Positions 8,371-16,027 of a stretch of DNA of 52,447 nt are shown here, one piece after another. Under the pieces are notes generated by a model. The model had not been told where the DNA came from and ran no database searches. It was given only the letters and a program-made list of their open reading frames with translations. A program made the translations under genes and the position numbers. This stretch comes from Bacillota bacterium (GTDB lineage Bacteria > Bacillota > Sulfobacillia > JAJZYS01 > JAJZLH01). How positions within the stretch are numbered: the stretch's first letter is position 1; every line of letters begins with the position of its first letter. The stretch spans positions 1-52,447 of the forward strand of contig JAKAUI010000014.1 of the NCBI GenBank assembly GCA_021827745.1, written 5' to 3'.

Positions 8371-8616
8371 TCAGCTGGCGGTATGCGCCTTGATGTACTC
8401 CAAGACGTTCTTGACCGCCGTGATCTTCTCGGCGTCCTCGTCCGGGATGTCGATCCCGAACTCTTCCTCAAAGGCCATGATCAGTTCCACGATGTCCAGC
8501 GAGTCGGCGCCCAGATCGTCGATGAACGTGCTGTCCGGGGTCACCTTGTCTGCCTCGACGCCCAGTTGCTGGACGATGATCTGGGTCACCTTGTCCTTCA
8601 GCTCCTGATCGCTCAC
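8371..8616 (-). CDS. acpP: Acyl carrier protein
   Basis: 81-residue acidic acyl carrier protein. The phosphopantetheine-bearing serine is Ser39 in the motif [10 protein letters not shown], and the acidic helix II ([16 protein letters not shown]) that docks partner enzymes is intact. It carries growing acyl chains for FabD, FabG, FabF and PlsX. The GTG start (MSDQELKDK) sits five bases after a strong GGAGGTGA, which fixes it. It lies between fabG and fabF in the fapR-led operon. Confidence 0.97.
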   Translation of the reverse strand: MSDQELKDKVTQIIVQQLGVEADKVTPDSTFIDDLGADSLDIVELIMAFEEEFGIDIPDEDAEKITAVKNVLEYIKAHTAS

Positions 8617-8649
8617 TCTCTCACCTCCCTTCACGGCTCAAGTGGTCAG

Positions 8650-9393
8650 TCAGCAAGAGGTCATGCCGCCGTCGATGGCGATGGTCTGCCCGTTCAGGTA
8701 GCTGGCCTGGGGCGAGGCCAAAAACGCCACCACCGAGGCCACTTCTTCGGGCGTCCCTGGGCGGCCGAGCGGAATGGCGGCCAAGAGCGCGTCCCTGGCC
8801 GGGCCGAGGTCGGCCGTCATGTCGGTCTCGATGAGGCCCGGTGCCACGGCGTTGACCGTGATGTTGCGCGACGCCACCTCTTTGGCCAGGGTCCGGGTCA
8901 GGCCCAGCAGGCCGGCCTTGGCCGCAGCATAGTTGGCCTGGCCGGGGTTCCCGACCACGCCAGCCACCGACGATACGTTCACGATCCGGCCGTAGCGGGC
9001 CCTCAGCATCGGCCTAAGGGCGGCCCGGCAGAGCCGAAAGGGGCCGTCTAGGTCCAGGTCCATCACCGCCCGCCAGTCCTCGTCGCTCATCTTGAGCAGG
9101 AGCTGGTCGCGGGCGGCTCCTGCGTTGTTCACAACCACCTGAAGACCCCCGAAGCGCTCCTGGGCGAAGGCGACGAGAGATTCGGCCACACCTGACTGAG
9201 AGACGTCCCCGCCAAATGGCTCGGCGCTGCCCCCAGCCTGGCGGATGGAGTCGACCACCGCCACTGCCAGGTCCTCGCGGCGGTGGTAGTTGACCACCAC
9301 CCTGGCCCCCTCAGCGGCCAGCGCCATGGCGATCGCCCGGCCGATGCCCCGGGAGGCGCCGGTGACGATGGCCGCCTGATCAGCAAGTCTCAA
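8650..9393 (-). CDS. fabG: 3-oxoacyl-ACP reductase FabG
   Basis: Short-chain dehydrogenase, 247 residues, that reduces 3-oxoacyl-ACP with NADPH in each fatty-acid elongation cycle. The nucleotide-binding motif TGASRGIGRAIA is at about 12-23, followed by NNAGA, and the catalytic Ser-Tyr-Lys appears as NVSSVAGVVGNPGQANYAAAKAG. Its C-terminal NGQTIAIDGGM is typical. It starts with TTG, preceded by AAGGGGGTG at good spacing, and the TTGA overlaps the fabD stop by four bases, so coupling to fabD translation is likely. Confidence 0.95.
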   Translation of the reverse strand: MRLADQAAIVTGASRGIGRAIAMALAAEGARVVVNYHRREDLAVAVVDSIRQAGGSAEPFGGDVSQSGVAESLVAFAQERFGGLQVVVNNAGAARDQLLLKMSDEDWRAVMDLDLDGPFRLCRAALRPMLRARYGRIVNVSSVAGVVGNPGQANYAAAKAGLLGLTRTLAKEVASRNITVNAVAPGLIETDMTADLGPARDALLAAIPLGRPGTPEEVASVVAFLASPQASYLNGQTIAIDGGMTSC

Positions 9394-10331
9394 TGCGACA
9401 CCCCCTTCAGCGCCAGCACAGCGTTCTCGAAGCCCTCTCTGTCGTCGGTGTGAAAGACCTGGGCCGCAGGGTCGATCTTGCGCACGAACCCGCCCAAGGA
9501 CTTGCCGGGCCCGACCTCAACGAAGGTGTCGACGCCGGCCGCCAGCATGGCCGTGAGGGCCTGTTCGAAGCGCACCGGCTGCGAGACCTGGGCGATCAAA
9601 TTGGCTCGGATCTGATCCGGCTCAACGAGCGGCAGGCCAGTGCGGTTGGTATAGACCGAAAAGGCGGGCCGGCGGATCTCGACGTCGGCCAGACGGACCG
9701 CAAGCCGCTGCTCGGCCGGCTTGAGCAGGGCACAGTGAAAAGGGGCGCTGACCGGCAGTCTGACCAGACGCTTTGCCCCCCGTGTGCGGGCGATCTGCTC
9801 AAATTGGGCGAGACCGGCCATGTCCCCCGAGACGACGAGCTGGCCCGGACAGTTGTAGTTCGCCACCGCCGCCATCCCCGCTGTCACCAGCGCACAGGCG
9901 TCCTCCACCTGATCTCCAGGAAGCCCGAGCACGGCCACCATCCCGCCCCGTCCTTGCGGCACGGCCTCTTGCATAAAGCGGCCGCGGTCCCGGACCAGCG
10001 GCAGCGCCTGCTCCGGCAGGAGCGATCCGGCGGCCAGCCAGGCGCCATACTCTCCGAGCGAGAGTCCGGTGGCGGCCGTGCAGTCCACACCGCGCTGGCG
10101 GAGGGCGGCAAGTGTCGCCAGAGCGGTCAGGAGCACGGCCGGCTGGGTGACCTCGGTCTCGTTCAGTTGCTCTTGTGGCCCCTCAAACAGGAGCGGACGC
10201 AGGTCTTTGCCCAGGGAGGCAGCGGCCAGCTCCCAGATTGGCCCTGGCGCGTCAGACACCGCGTCCAGATACGCCCCCATGCCGGGGTGCTGGGCGCCCT
10301 GGCCGGCGAACAGGAATCCGACCTGGCTCAC
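9390..10331 (-). CDS. fabD: Malonyl-CoA:ACP transacylase FabD
   Basis: 313 residues. FabD moves malonyl from CoA to acyl carrier protein to supply elongation. The oxyanion segment FLFAGQGAQ is at the N terminus, the nucleophile serine lies in GLSLGEYGA (GHSLGE in most homologues, with Leu for His here), and the catalytic histidine is in SAPFHCALL. The C-terminal FVEVGPGKSLGGF is also typical. GTG start, overlapping the plsX stop by four bases, with AGGAGG about ten bases upstream inside plsX. Confidence 0.95.
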   Translation of the reverse strand: MSQVGFLFAGQGAQHPGMGAYLDAVSDAPGPIWELAAASLGKDLRPLLFEGPQEQLNETEVTQPAVLLTALATLAALRQRGVDCTAATGLSLGEYGAWLAAGSLLPEQALPLVRDRGRFMQEAVPQGRGGMVAVLGLPGDQVEDACALVTAGMAAVANYNCPGQLVVSGDMAGLAQFEQIARTRGAKRLVRLPVSAPFHCALLKPAEQRLAVRLADVEIRRPAFSVYTNRTGLPLVEPDQIRANLIAQVSQPVRFEQALTAMLAAGVDTFVEVGPGKSLGGFVRKIDPAAQVFHTDDREGFENAVLALKGVSH

Positions 10332-11329
10332 CTGCCCGAGACCTCCTGCAGGCGGCTTTGGACTCGCCCGACCACGTCCAGCCGAACGAACTCAGCCGCC
10401 AAGCGGGCCCCGTTCCGGAACGCATCCTGGTGCGACGCCCCGTGGCACTTGATCACGGGCTGGCAGGGGCCAAAGAGCGGTGCGCCGCCGTATTCCGAAT
10501 AGTCCATCATGGCCTTCAGCCCGACCAGGCGCGAGCGCAGCATCAGGCCGCCGATCCGGCTCCAGGTGGACTTTCTGACCTCGGCCGCCACCAGCCCAAA
10601 CAACCCCATCCCCATCCCTTCGGCCATCTTCAGGATGACGTTGCCGACAAAGCCGTCGGCCACCACGACGTCGACGTCGCCGCTCAGCATCTCTCTCGCT
10701 TCGATGTTGCCGACAAAGTGCACAGGCGCTGACTCCAAGAGTTGGTGGGCCTGGCGGGACAGTTCGTTGCCCTTGCCCCGCTCGGCGCCGATGTTGATCA
10801 GGCCGACGGTCGGGTTGGTCCGCTTCAAGATCTCCTCGGCGTAGATGCTGCCGACGACCGCATACTCGGCCAGCTGCCCGGGCTTGGGGTCGACGGAGGC
10901 GCCGGCGTCGACCAGCACCAAGGGCCGCTGCTTCAGGGTGGGCAGGAGGGCGACCAGCCCCGGCCGCCTCAGTCCCGGCATCATGCCCACCAAAAGGATG
11001 CTGCCCGTGACCAGCACACCGGTGTTGCCGGCCGAGATGAAGGCGTCCACGTCGCCCTCCTTGAGCGCCCGCATGCCGCGCACGATGGACGAGTCTGGCT
11101 TTTTTCTGAGCACCAGGACCGGCCCTTCGTCGGCACCGACCTGCTCTGGGGCATGCACGACCGCAATGTCGAGACCGTCCGCCCCAGCCTTCTTCAACTC
11201 TGGATCGAGCAGCTCGCGATCCCCGAACAGGGTGATCGCCAGACCAAGCTCCCGACAGGCCCGGACCGCGCCGGGCACCGTCTCGACCGGTCCGAAGTCG
11301 CCTCCCATGGCGTCGACCCCGATCCTCAT
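10328..11329 (-). CDS. plsX: Phosphate acyltransferase PlsX
   Basis: 333 residues. PlsX converts acyl-ACP and phosphate to acyl-phosphate, the acyl donor for PlsY in phospholipid synthesis. Family hallmarks are the N terminus MRIGVDAMGGDFGP, then SAGNTGVLV, the glycine-rich region near GASVDPKPGQLAEYA, and VVADGFVGNVILKMAEG. The ATG at 11329 overlaps the fapR stop as ATGA, which decides between it and longer upstream readings. It acts peripherally at the membrane, at the branch between fatty-acid and phospholipid synthesis. Confidence 0.96.
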   Translation of the reverse strand: MRIGVDAMGGDFGPVETVPGAVRACRELGLAITLFGDRELLDPELKKAGADGLDIAVVHAPEQVGADEGPVLVLRKKPDSSIVRGMRALKEGDVDAFISAGNTGVLVTGSILLVGMMPGLRRPGLVALLPTLKQRPLVLVDAGASVDPKPGQLAEYAVVGSIYAEEILKRTNPTVGLINIGAERGKGNELSRQAHQLLESAPVHFVGNIEAREMLSGDVDVVVADGFVGNVILKMAEGMGMGLFGLVAAEVRKSTWSRIGGLMLRSRLVGLKAMMDYSEYGGAPLFGPCQPVIKCHGASHQDAFRNGARLAAEFVRLDVVGRVQSRLQEVSGR

Positions 11330-11865
11330 GCCGGTTCCGCCACCGGGACAGCCACCACGAACTTGCCGCGAAACACTTCTTCCTGGGTGGACCGGATGGT
11401 GACCAGGATCACCCACCGCCCCTCTCGTCGTCGAATGACCTCGGCCTTCGCCACCAATACCTCCCCAGGCCGCACCGCCCGCCGAAACTTCATCCGGCAA
11501 AGCCCGGTCTCGCTGCCAGGCGGCACCAGTTCCCGCAACAGCGCCTCGGCCTGGGCGAATAGCGAGTGCGCCGGCAGCCCGTGGTCGAGATCCAAACCGG
11601 CCGGCTCGGTGACCAGTCTTGAGAGCGCGCTCTCGCCCGGCACGATGTCCAGAAGCTCGCCCGCCGCGTTCAGCGGTCTCGGCTCCAGCACCTGCTCCGC
11701 CACCTGCCAGGCTCTGGCCCGCACCTCCGGAATGCCAAGCGCCAGTCGATCCAGGCGGATGGTCTGAACGCTGACCGCCAGGCGGTCGGCCAGGTCTCGG
11801 TCGGTCACGAGAGGGTCGTGTTTCAGGGCCTGCACCAGCTGCTGTCGGCGTTGCTTGAGGTCCAT
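11326..11865 (-). CDS. fapR: Fatty-acid and phospholipid biosynthesis repressor FapR
   Basis: 179 residues. The DeoR-like helix-turn-helix (VTDRDLADRLAVSVQTIRLDRLALGIPEVR) occupies about 20-50 and matches the FapR signature VSVQTIRLDR and IPELRER. The C-terminal half is a hot-dog fold that senses malonyl-CoA (GLPAHSLFAQAEALL, then FRRAVRPGEVLVAKAEV). FapR represses fap-regulon genes and is released by malonyl-CoA. The ATG at 11865 follows GGAGG by six or so bases. As the first gene of the lipid operon it probably regulates itself; see the promoter and operator candidates upstream. Confidence 0.9.
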   Translation of the reverse strand: MDLKQRRQQLVQALKHDPLVTDRDLADRLAVSVQTIRLDRLALGIPEVRARAWQVAEQVLEPRPLNAAGELLDIVPGESALSRLVTEPAGLDLDHGLPAHSLFAQAEALLRELVPPGSETGLCRMKFRRAVRPGEVLVAKAEVIRRREGRWVILVTIRSTQEEVFRGKFVVAVPVAEPA

Positions 11866-11891
11866 GGCGCCCTCCAGCCTGTCAGCACGTC

Positions 11892-11905
11892 TTAGGACCA
11901 ACTAT
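11892..11905 (-). promoter_or_regulatory. Possible FapR operator overlapping the fapR promoter
   Basis: The plus strand reads TTAGGACCAACTAT, an imperfect dyad (TTAG ... CTAT) that resembles the start and end of the Bacillus FapR site (TTAGTACC ... CTAA) but is shorter. It overlaps the predicted -10 of the fapR promoter, where a repressor would block transcription. The match is partial and the assignment tentative. Confidence 0.33.
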
Positions 11906-11930
11906 ACACTGGCCGCTGGTGCCAATTCAA
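11901..11930 (-). promoter_or_regulatory. Sigma-A type promoter of the fapR-plsX-fab operon
   Basis: On the minus strand TTGAAT (11925-11930) and TATAGT (11901-11906) are separated by 18 bases, close to the vegetative consensus. The -10 ends 35 bases before the fapR ATG, and the element lies just past the rpmF terminator hairpin. It is the best promoter in the whole lipid block. Confidence 0.6.
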
Positions 11931-11933
11931 GCG

Positions 11934-11963
11934 AGCGGGCGGACCGAAGATGGCCCGCCCGCT
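11934..11963 (-). terminator. Terminator hairpin after rpmF
   Basis: Bases 11934-11942 (AGCGGGCGG) and 11955-11963 (CCGCCCGCT) form a perfect 9-bp GC stem with a 12-base loop, starting five bases after the rpmF stop. The tract following it on the minus strand (CGCTTGAATT) is only weakly T-rich, so termination may be partial. It separates rpmF from the fapR promoter. Confidence 0.5.
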
Positions 11964-11968
11964 TAGGC

Positions 11969-12145
11969 TCACTCGACGCTGACAGCCGTCCGGCCGGCAT
12001 AGTGGCCGCAGTTCGGGCACACCCGATGGCTCATCTTGGGATGCTTGCACTGCGGGCAGATCGCCAGCTGCAAGGGCTTCAGCTTCCAGTTGGCGCGCCG
12101 CTTGTTCTTCAGCGACTTGGAGCTCTTCTGCCGAGGCTGGGCCAT
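11969..12145 (-). CDS. rpmF: 50S ribosomal protein L32
   Basis: 58-residue L32 of the zinc-binding type. The N terminus MAQPRQKSSKSLKNKRRANWKL is basic, and the C-terminal half carries two CPxC pairs (CPQC and CPNC) that hold zinc; paralogues lacking these occur under zinc limitation. It belongs to the large ribosomal subunit. The ATG at 12145 follows AAAGGA by nine bases and lies one base past the yceD stop, the widely conserved yceD-rpmF pairing. Confidence 0.96.
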   Translation of the reverse strand: MAQPRQKSSKSLKNKRRANWKLKPLQLAICPQCKHPKMSHRVCPNCGHYAGRTAVSVE

Positions 12146-12146
12146 C

Positions 12147-12626
12147 TCAATCGTCCTTTCCAAGCAGATCTCGAAGCTGATCGAAGGGTCCGGGTGGTGC
12201 GGTCTCGGCGCACTGGCAGCGCCCCTCGTTCAGATTCTTCCCGCAGCTGGGGCAGAGTCCCAGGCAGCCCTCAGCGCACAAGACCTTGGCCGGCCAGGAG
12301 AGGATCTCAATCTCCTCGACCAGGGGCGTCAGGTCGACCTCTTGGTCGATCACCTGAAGCCAGGTCTCGCCCTGTCCCAGGTCGGTCGTCAGGGCCTGGC
12401 TCCTGCCGCCGACCGCAACCTCGACCCTGCCCAGGCAGCGGTCGCAGGTGCCCTCGGCCTGCCAGTGCGCCTCGATGGCGACCTGAAGGCCGTCGTCCGC
12501 CTTGCTCAGCGTTCCCTGCACCGAGAAGGGGCCCAGCGCCAGCGGCCAGTCGCTCACCTGCAGGGAAAATGCCTGGTCGGCGCCGACCGGTTGGCGATCC
12601 ATGGCTGCCGTCGAGACACCCAACAT
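12147..12626 (-). CDS. yceD: YceD/DUF177 family protein, probable rRNA-accumulation factor
   Basis: 159 residues with the DUF177 core: GTCDRCLGRVEVAVGG near 60-75 and the C-terminal LCAEGCLGLCPSCGKNLNEGRCQC, which contributes a cluster of cysteines likely to bind metal. The family is linked to 23S rRNA accumulation and sits directly before rpmF in most bacteria, as here (one-base gap). The ATG follows AGGGTGGTG. The precise molecular activity of the family is not established. Confidence 0.88.
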   Translation of the reverse strand: MLGVSTAAMDRQPVGADQAFSLQVSDWPLALGPFSVQGTLSKADDGLQVAIEAHWQAEGTCDRCLGRVEVAVGGRSQALTTDLGQGETWLQVIDQEVDLTPLVEEIEILSWPAKVLCAEGCLGLCPSCGKNLNEGRCQCAETAPPGPFDQLRDLLGKDD

Positions 12627-12653
12627 GCCAGCACCACCCTGGGAGAGCCCATC

Positions 12654-12684
12654 AGTATAGGGCGACCCGCCGGTCTCATGTCAA
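12654..12684 (-). promoter_or_regulatory. Candidate promoter for yceD-rpmF
   Basis: On the minus strand a perfect TTGACA (12679-12684) precedes TATACT (12654-12659). The spacer is 19 bases, longer than the optimum of 17, so it is weaker than the hexamers suggest. It lies in the 99-base gap between coaD and yceD. Confidence 0.45.
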
Positions 12685-12725
12685 CCGGACCGCGGCCGGG
12701 GCCGGATCGGGCCCCGCTCTGGTGC

Positions 12726-13226
12726 TCAGCGCCCGCCTTTCTCCCCGATCCTCCGCGCCCGCTCCTCCAGCGCCAGGGCGACAGCTGGCGGCACCATCTC
12801 GGCCAGGGGCGCGTGCAGGGTCGAGATCTGCTTGACCAGGGTCGAGGACAGGTGAGAGTAGCGGGAGGCGGTCAGCATGAACAGGGTCTCGATCTCACCG
12901 GCCAGCTGGCGGTTCATCAGCGCCATCTGCACCTCGTAGTCGTAGTCCAAGATCGCCCGCAGACCGCGCACGATCACCTGGGCCTCGAGCCGGCGGGCCA
13001 GCTCGACGGTCAGGCCCTCGAACACCATCACATCCACACCGGGGATCTCTTTCGTGGCCTCGATCAACAGCGTCCGCCGCTCCGCTGCGCTGAACAGCGG
13101 CTCCTTCTGGGGATTGGCCAGGACGCCGACCACCACCCGGTCAAACAGGCCTGCCGCCCGGCGGACGATGTCCAGGTGGCCGAAGTGGGGCGGATCGAAG
13201 GTGCCTGGGTAGAGGGCTGTGGTCAG
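12726..13226 (-). CDS. coaD: Phosphopantetheine adenylyltransferase CoaD, likely CTG start
   Basis: 166 residues. CoaD adenylates 4'-phosphopantetheine to dephospho-CoA, the penultimate step of CoA synthesis. The N-terminal ALYPGTFDPPHFGHLDIVRRA carries the TFDPxHxGH nucleotidyltransferase signature, and the ISSTLVKQI-type motif appears as HLSSTLVKQI. No ATG, GTG or TTG lies in frame close to the conserved start. CTG at 13226 does: it follows GGAGG by eight bases and its CTGA overlaps the rsmD stop by four bases, as many neighbours here do with ATGA or GTGA. Longer readings would add unrelated arginine-rich sequence encoded by rsmD. CoaE is encoded at 46.4 kb. Confidence 0.93.
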   Translation of the reverse strand: MTTALYPGTFDPPHFGHLDIVRRAAGLFDRVVVGVLANPQKEPLFSAAERRTLLIEATKEIPGVDVMVFEGLTVELARRLEAQVIVRGLRAILDYDYEVQMALMNRQLAGEIETLFMLTASRYSHLSSTLVKQISTLHAPLAEMVPPAVALALEERARRIGEKGGR

Positions 13227-13798
13227 TTCTCTCGCCTCCGTTGGTAAAACGTGATCAGGTGCGTGCCATAGCGCCGGTGTTCGATCTCGCTCAAGGACAG
13301 CCCTGGCGCCAGGACGGCACGATGCTCGATCACAAGCCAGGCTCCATCCTTGAGCCAGCGATCCCACGGCGCCGACCTAAGCAGGGACTGGGCGTCGTCC
13401 GAGGCGTAGGGCGGGTCAGCCAGGATCAGGTCGAAGGGTCCGGAGCGGCCCAGTCGGCCGGCTGAGGCCTGCACCGACGCTTGGATCACCTCGGTTCGGG
13501 ACTCATCGCTCCCGCCGCCGGCCCTGGCCACCCGATCGCAGTTTGCAGCGCATGTCCTGGCCGCAGCAGGGTCTCGCTCGACGAGCACCACCCGAGCGGC
13601 CCCTCTGCTCAGGGCCTCCAGCCCGAGCGCCCCGCTCCCGGCGTACAGGTCGGCCACCACTGCGCCCGTAAGGTCGATCCGGCTGGTGAGCATGGAGAAC
13701 AGGCTCTCCTTCAGCCGGTCCCCGGTCGGCCGGGTGCCCTGGCCGTCGGGGGTGGCCAGGCGCAGGCCGCGGGCGAATCCGCTGATGATGCGCACCAC
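13223..13798 (-). CDS. rsmD: 16S rRNA (guanine966-N2) methyltransferase RsmD
   Basis: 191 residues, normal for RsmD, which methylates G966 of 16S rRNA. The N terminus VVRIISGFARGLRLATPDG and TRPTGDRLKESLFSML are typical. The SAM-binding motif is VADLYAGSGALGLEALSRGA near 50-70, and the catalytic DPPY appears as LADPPYA. The GTG at 13798 is chosen: AAAGGAG lies about 11 bases upstream. The next GTG (13795) gives the most family-like MRIISG. The four-base overlap with coaD repeats a widespread pairing. Confidence 0.93.
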   Translation of the reverse strand: MVRIISGFARGLRLATPDGQGTRPTGDRLKESLFSMLTSRIDLTGAVVADLYAGSGALGLEALSRGAARVVLVERDPAAARTCAANCDRVARAGGGSDESRTEVIQASVQASAGRLGRSGPFDLILADPPYASDDAQSLLRSAPWDRWLKDGAWLVIEHRAVLAPGLSLSEIEHRRYGTHLITFYQRRREN

Positions 13799-13803
13799 CC
13801 AGG

Positions 13804-14637
13804 TCAGCGCTCCTTTGGGCTGCTCCAGCTGGGGTCCACACAGGGGCGGAGCGTGTCGGCGCGCAGACCGCCACGCAGCGCCTCGAGCGCCACCGCCTCG
13901 CCCGGCGGAATGTTCGCCAGATTGACATTCGGTCCGAAGTGTCGGATCAGCCAATCCTGCTGGCTGCGCTGGGGTGCCTCCCACAGCACCACCTCGGGGT
14001 CGTGGACGCCGTCTAGGATCCCGGCCACCACGTCCTCCTGAATCCCACCCTGGTCGTTGTAGATGCCGACGCTGGTTCCGGACTCCCGGCCCTCGATCGT
14101 CACGTAGGCGGCGCCGGCTGCGACGTCGGCCTCGATCTCCTCATGGATCAGCTGATAGCTCTGCTTCTCGCGGGGGTCTTTCTTCCCGACCTCGGTCAGC
14201 ACGGTCAGGCCGCGCTCCAAGGCCAGGGAGATGGCCTGGCGCCGGGTGGTCGCGGAAAGCGGCACGGTGCCGTCAGAGATCTCCATGGCCGTAAAGCCCA
14301 AGGCGACGCAGCGGTCCAAGAAGGGCTCGAGGGCGTTCTCCCAGACCGCCACCTCCAGGAAGGTGCCGCCAGGGTAGATCGGGATCCCGGCCTTGGTCAG
14401 AAGCCCGATCTTCTCGCGCAAGACCAGTTCCGGATAGAAGTACGACGTGCCGAAGGTCAGCTTCCAGTAGTCGATGTAGGCCGCCCCGGTGCTGAGCACG
14501 TCCGCCGTCGCGTTCACGCCCAGACCCTTGTCCAGGATCATGGTCACTCCCGATCGCCGGGGTTTGGCGCGGCGTCCGTCCAGTGGCGGCGAGATGACTC
14601 CCGCAAATGGATAAAGGGGCTCCGTGGACCAGCTCAC
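13804..14637 (-). CDS. Phosphosulfolactate synthase (ComA/YitD family)
   Basis: 277 residues. The family adds sulfite to phosphoenolpyruvate to give phosphosulfolactate: the first step of coenzyme M synthesis in methanogens and, in Bacillus spores, of sulfolactate. Conserved segments are YIDYWKLTFGTSYF, the IYPGGTFLEVA strand, TAMEISDGTVPL, VLTEVGKKD, GRESGTSVGIYND and the diagnostic HFGPNVNLANIPP near the C terminus. The fold is a TIM barrel. The GTG at 14637 follows GGAGG by six bases; the adjacent TTG is an alternative. It lies 97 bases after hemL and five bases before rsmD. No ComB or ComC homologue is in the window. Confidence 0.85.
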   Translation of the reverse strand: MSWSTEPLYPFAGVISPPLDGRRAKPRRSGVTMILDKGLGVNATADVLSTGAAYIDYWKLTFGTSYFYPELVLREKIGLLTKAGIPIYPGGTFLEVAVWENALEPFLDRCVALGFTAMEISDGTVPLSATTRRQAISLALERGLTVLTEVGKKDPREKQSYQLIHEEIEADVAAGAAYVTIEGRESGTSVGIYNDQGGIQEDVVAGILDGVHDPEVVLWEAPQRSQQDWLIRHFGPNVNLANIPPGEAVALEALRGGLRADTLRPCVDPSWSSPKER

Positions 14638-14734
14638 CAATGGCCTCCTCACGTGGGGCGATCTGTTCGGCTGTGGTTGCGGCTCATTTTGCGCCAAGCG
14701 GCGGCCCGGCACAAGCCCGACCTGCCCTGGCGCC

Positions 14735-16027
14735 CTATCCGCCGGAAAACACCGCTTCTGCAGCCACCAGCGTCCGCTCGCCCTCGCTCTCGCCGTGGGC
14801 CAGCGTCCAGAACCAGGACTCGTAGAAGCTCGGGGCGAGCAGCACGCCTCTTGCCAGCATGCCGGTGAAGAAGCGGGTGAACAGGGCGTGGTCCTGCGCC
14901 TTGGCCTCGATCAGGTTGGAGGGGGCCTGATCTGAGAAGAAGAGGGTCCAGGTGGAGCCAAAGCGGCTTAGGGACACCGGCCAGCCGTGTCGGCGCCCGG
15001 CCGCCAAAAGCCCGTCCGCCAGCCGCTTCGAGCCCCGCTCCAGGCGCTCGTAGACCCCGCCTTCGGCCAGGATCTCAAGCAGGGTGAGGGCGGCGGCCAC
15101 CGACAGGGGGTTTCCGGCGTGGGTGCCGGCCTGGAACATCGGCCCGAGCGGCGTGACGAGCCTCATCAGATCGCGGTGTCCGCCGTAGGCACCAAGCGGC
15201 AGGCCGCCGCCCAGCACCTTGCCGAAGGCGATCAGATCGGGGGCGGGTCCGACCAGGGGATAGGCCGGTCCGAACTGGCCGCGAAAGCCCACGATCACCT
15301 CGTCGTAGGCAATCAGGCAGCCCGCCTCGTCCGCCAACTCCCGCAGCCCCTGCAAGAAGCCATCCTTCGGCCACACCACGCCCATATTGCCGCAGATCGG
15401 CTCGACCAGGATCAGGGCCAGATCCGAGCCACGTCTGGCCACAACCTGGCGGACGGCTGCAAGGTCGTTGAAGGGGACGGATAGGGTGCGCTGGCGGATC
15501 GGGTCGGGAATGCCGCTCGAACCGCCGTCTCCGCTCTGGCTGGCGCCCGATCCGGCCGCCACCAGCGCGCCGTCGAAGTGCCCGTGGTAGTGGCCGTCAA
15601 ACTTCAACACGAGGGCGCGTCCCGTGGCAGCCCTGGCCAGGCGGACGACCGACATCACGGCCTCTGTGCCGGAACTGACGAGCCGCACCTGGTCGGCGCA
15701 CGGAACGGCCTCAACCAGCTGCTCGGCCAGGAGCACCTCGCCCTCATGCGGCGTGCCGAACAAGATCCCGGTCTCAAGCTGGCGGCGAAGGGAGGCCAGC
15801 AGCCGCTCGTTCCCGTGGCCCAGGATGTGCGGGCCGAAGGCGCCCAGGTAGTCGATGTAGGCCTTGCCGTCGGCGTCCCAGACCCAGGCTCCCGAGGCTC
15901 GCTCCAAGAACACTGGTGCCTTGAGCTGGAGCGACTTGAAGCTGCGGGCCGGGCTCATCACGCCACCGGGCACCACCTTCTCGGCTCGCTCGAACAGCTC
16001 CGCCGAGCGCCTGCCGACCTGGCTCAC
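14735..16027 (-). CDS. hemL: Glutamate-1-semialdehyde 2,1-aminomutase
   Basis: 430 residues, PLP enzyme of fold type I. It converts glutamate-1-semialdehyde to 5-aminolevulinate, the C5 entry to tetrapyrroles. Family features are GTEAVMSVVRLARAATGR, FDGHYHGHFDG, the cofactor-binding YDEVIVGFR, and the Schiff-base lysine K270 in IAFGKVLGGGLPLGAYGG. The C-terminal GVLLAPSFYESWF is also typical. The GTG at 16027 overlaps the folE stop (GTGA) with GGAG six bases before it; ATG at 16039 is an alternative. No other heme gene is nearby, so a HemL paralogue with a different job is possible, but the active-site motifs look standard. Confidence 0.9.
   Translation of the reverse strand: MSQVGRRSAELFERAEKVVPGGVMSPARSFKSLQLKAPVFLERASGAWVWDADGKAYIDYLGAFGPHILGHGNERLLASLRRQLETGILFGTPHEGEVLLAEQLVEAVPCADQVRLVSSGTEAVMSVVRLARAATGRALVLKFDGHYHGHFDGALVAAGSGASQSGDGGSSGIPDPIRQRTLSVPFNDLAAVRQVVARRGSDLALILVEPICGNMGVVWPKDGFLQGLRELADEAGCLIAYDEVIVGFRGQFGPAYPLVGPAPDLIAFGKVLGGGLPLGAYGGHRDLMRLVTPLGPMFQAGTHAGNPLSVAAALTLLEILAEGGVYERLERGSKRLADGLLAAGRRHGWPVSLSRFGSTWTLFFSDQAPSNLIEAKAQDHALFTRFFTGMLARGVLLAPSFYESWFWTLAHGESEGERTLVAAEAVFSGG

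Noticed and set aside
13804-13807. CTGA overlap as an rsmD start
   Set aside because: The CTG would stand only two or three bases after the AAAGGAG; the GTG at 13798 has better spacing and a more family-like N terminus.
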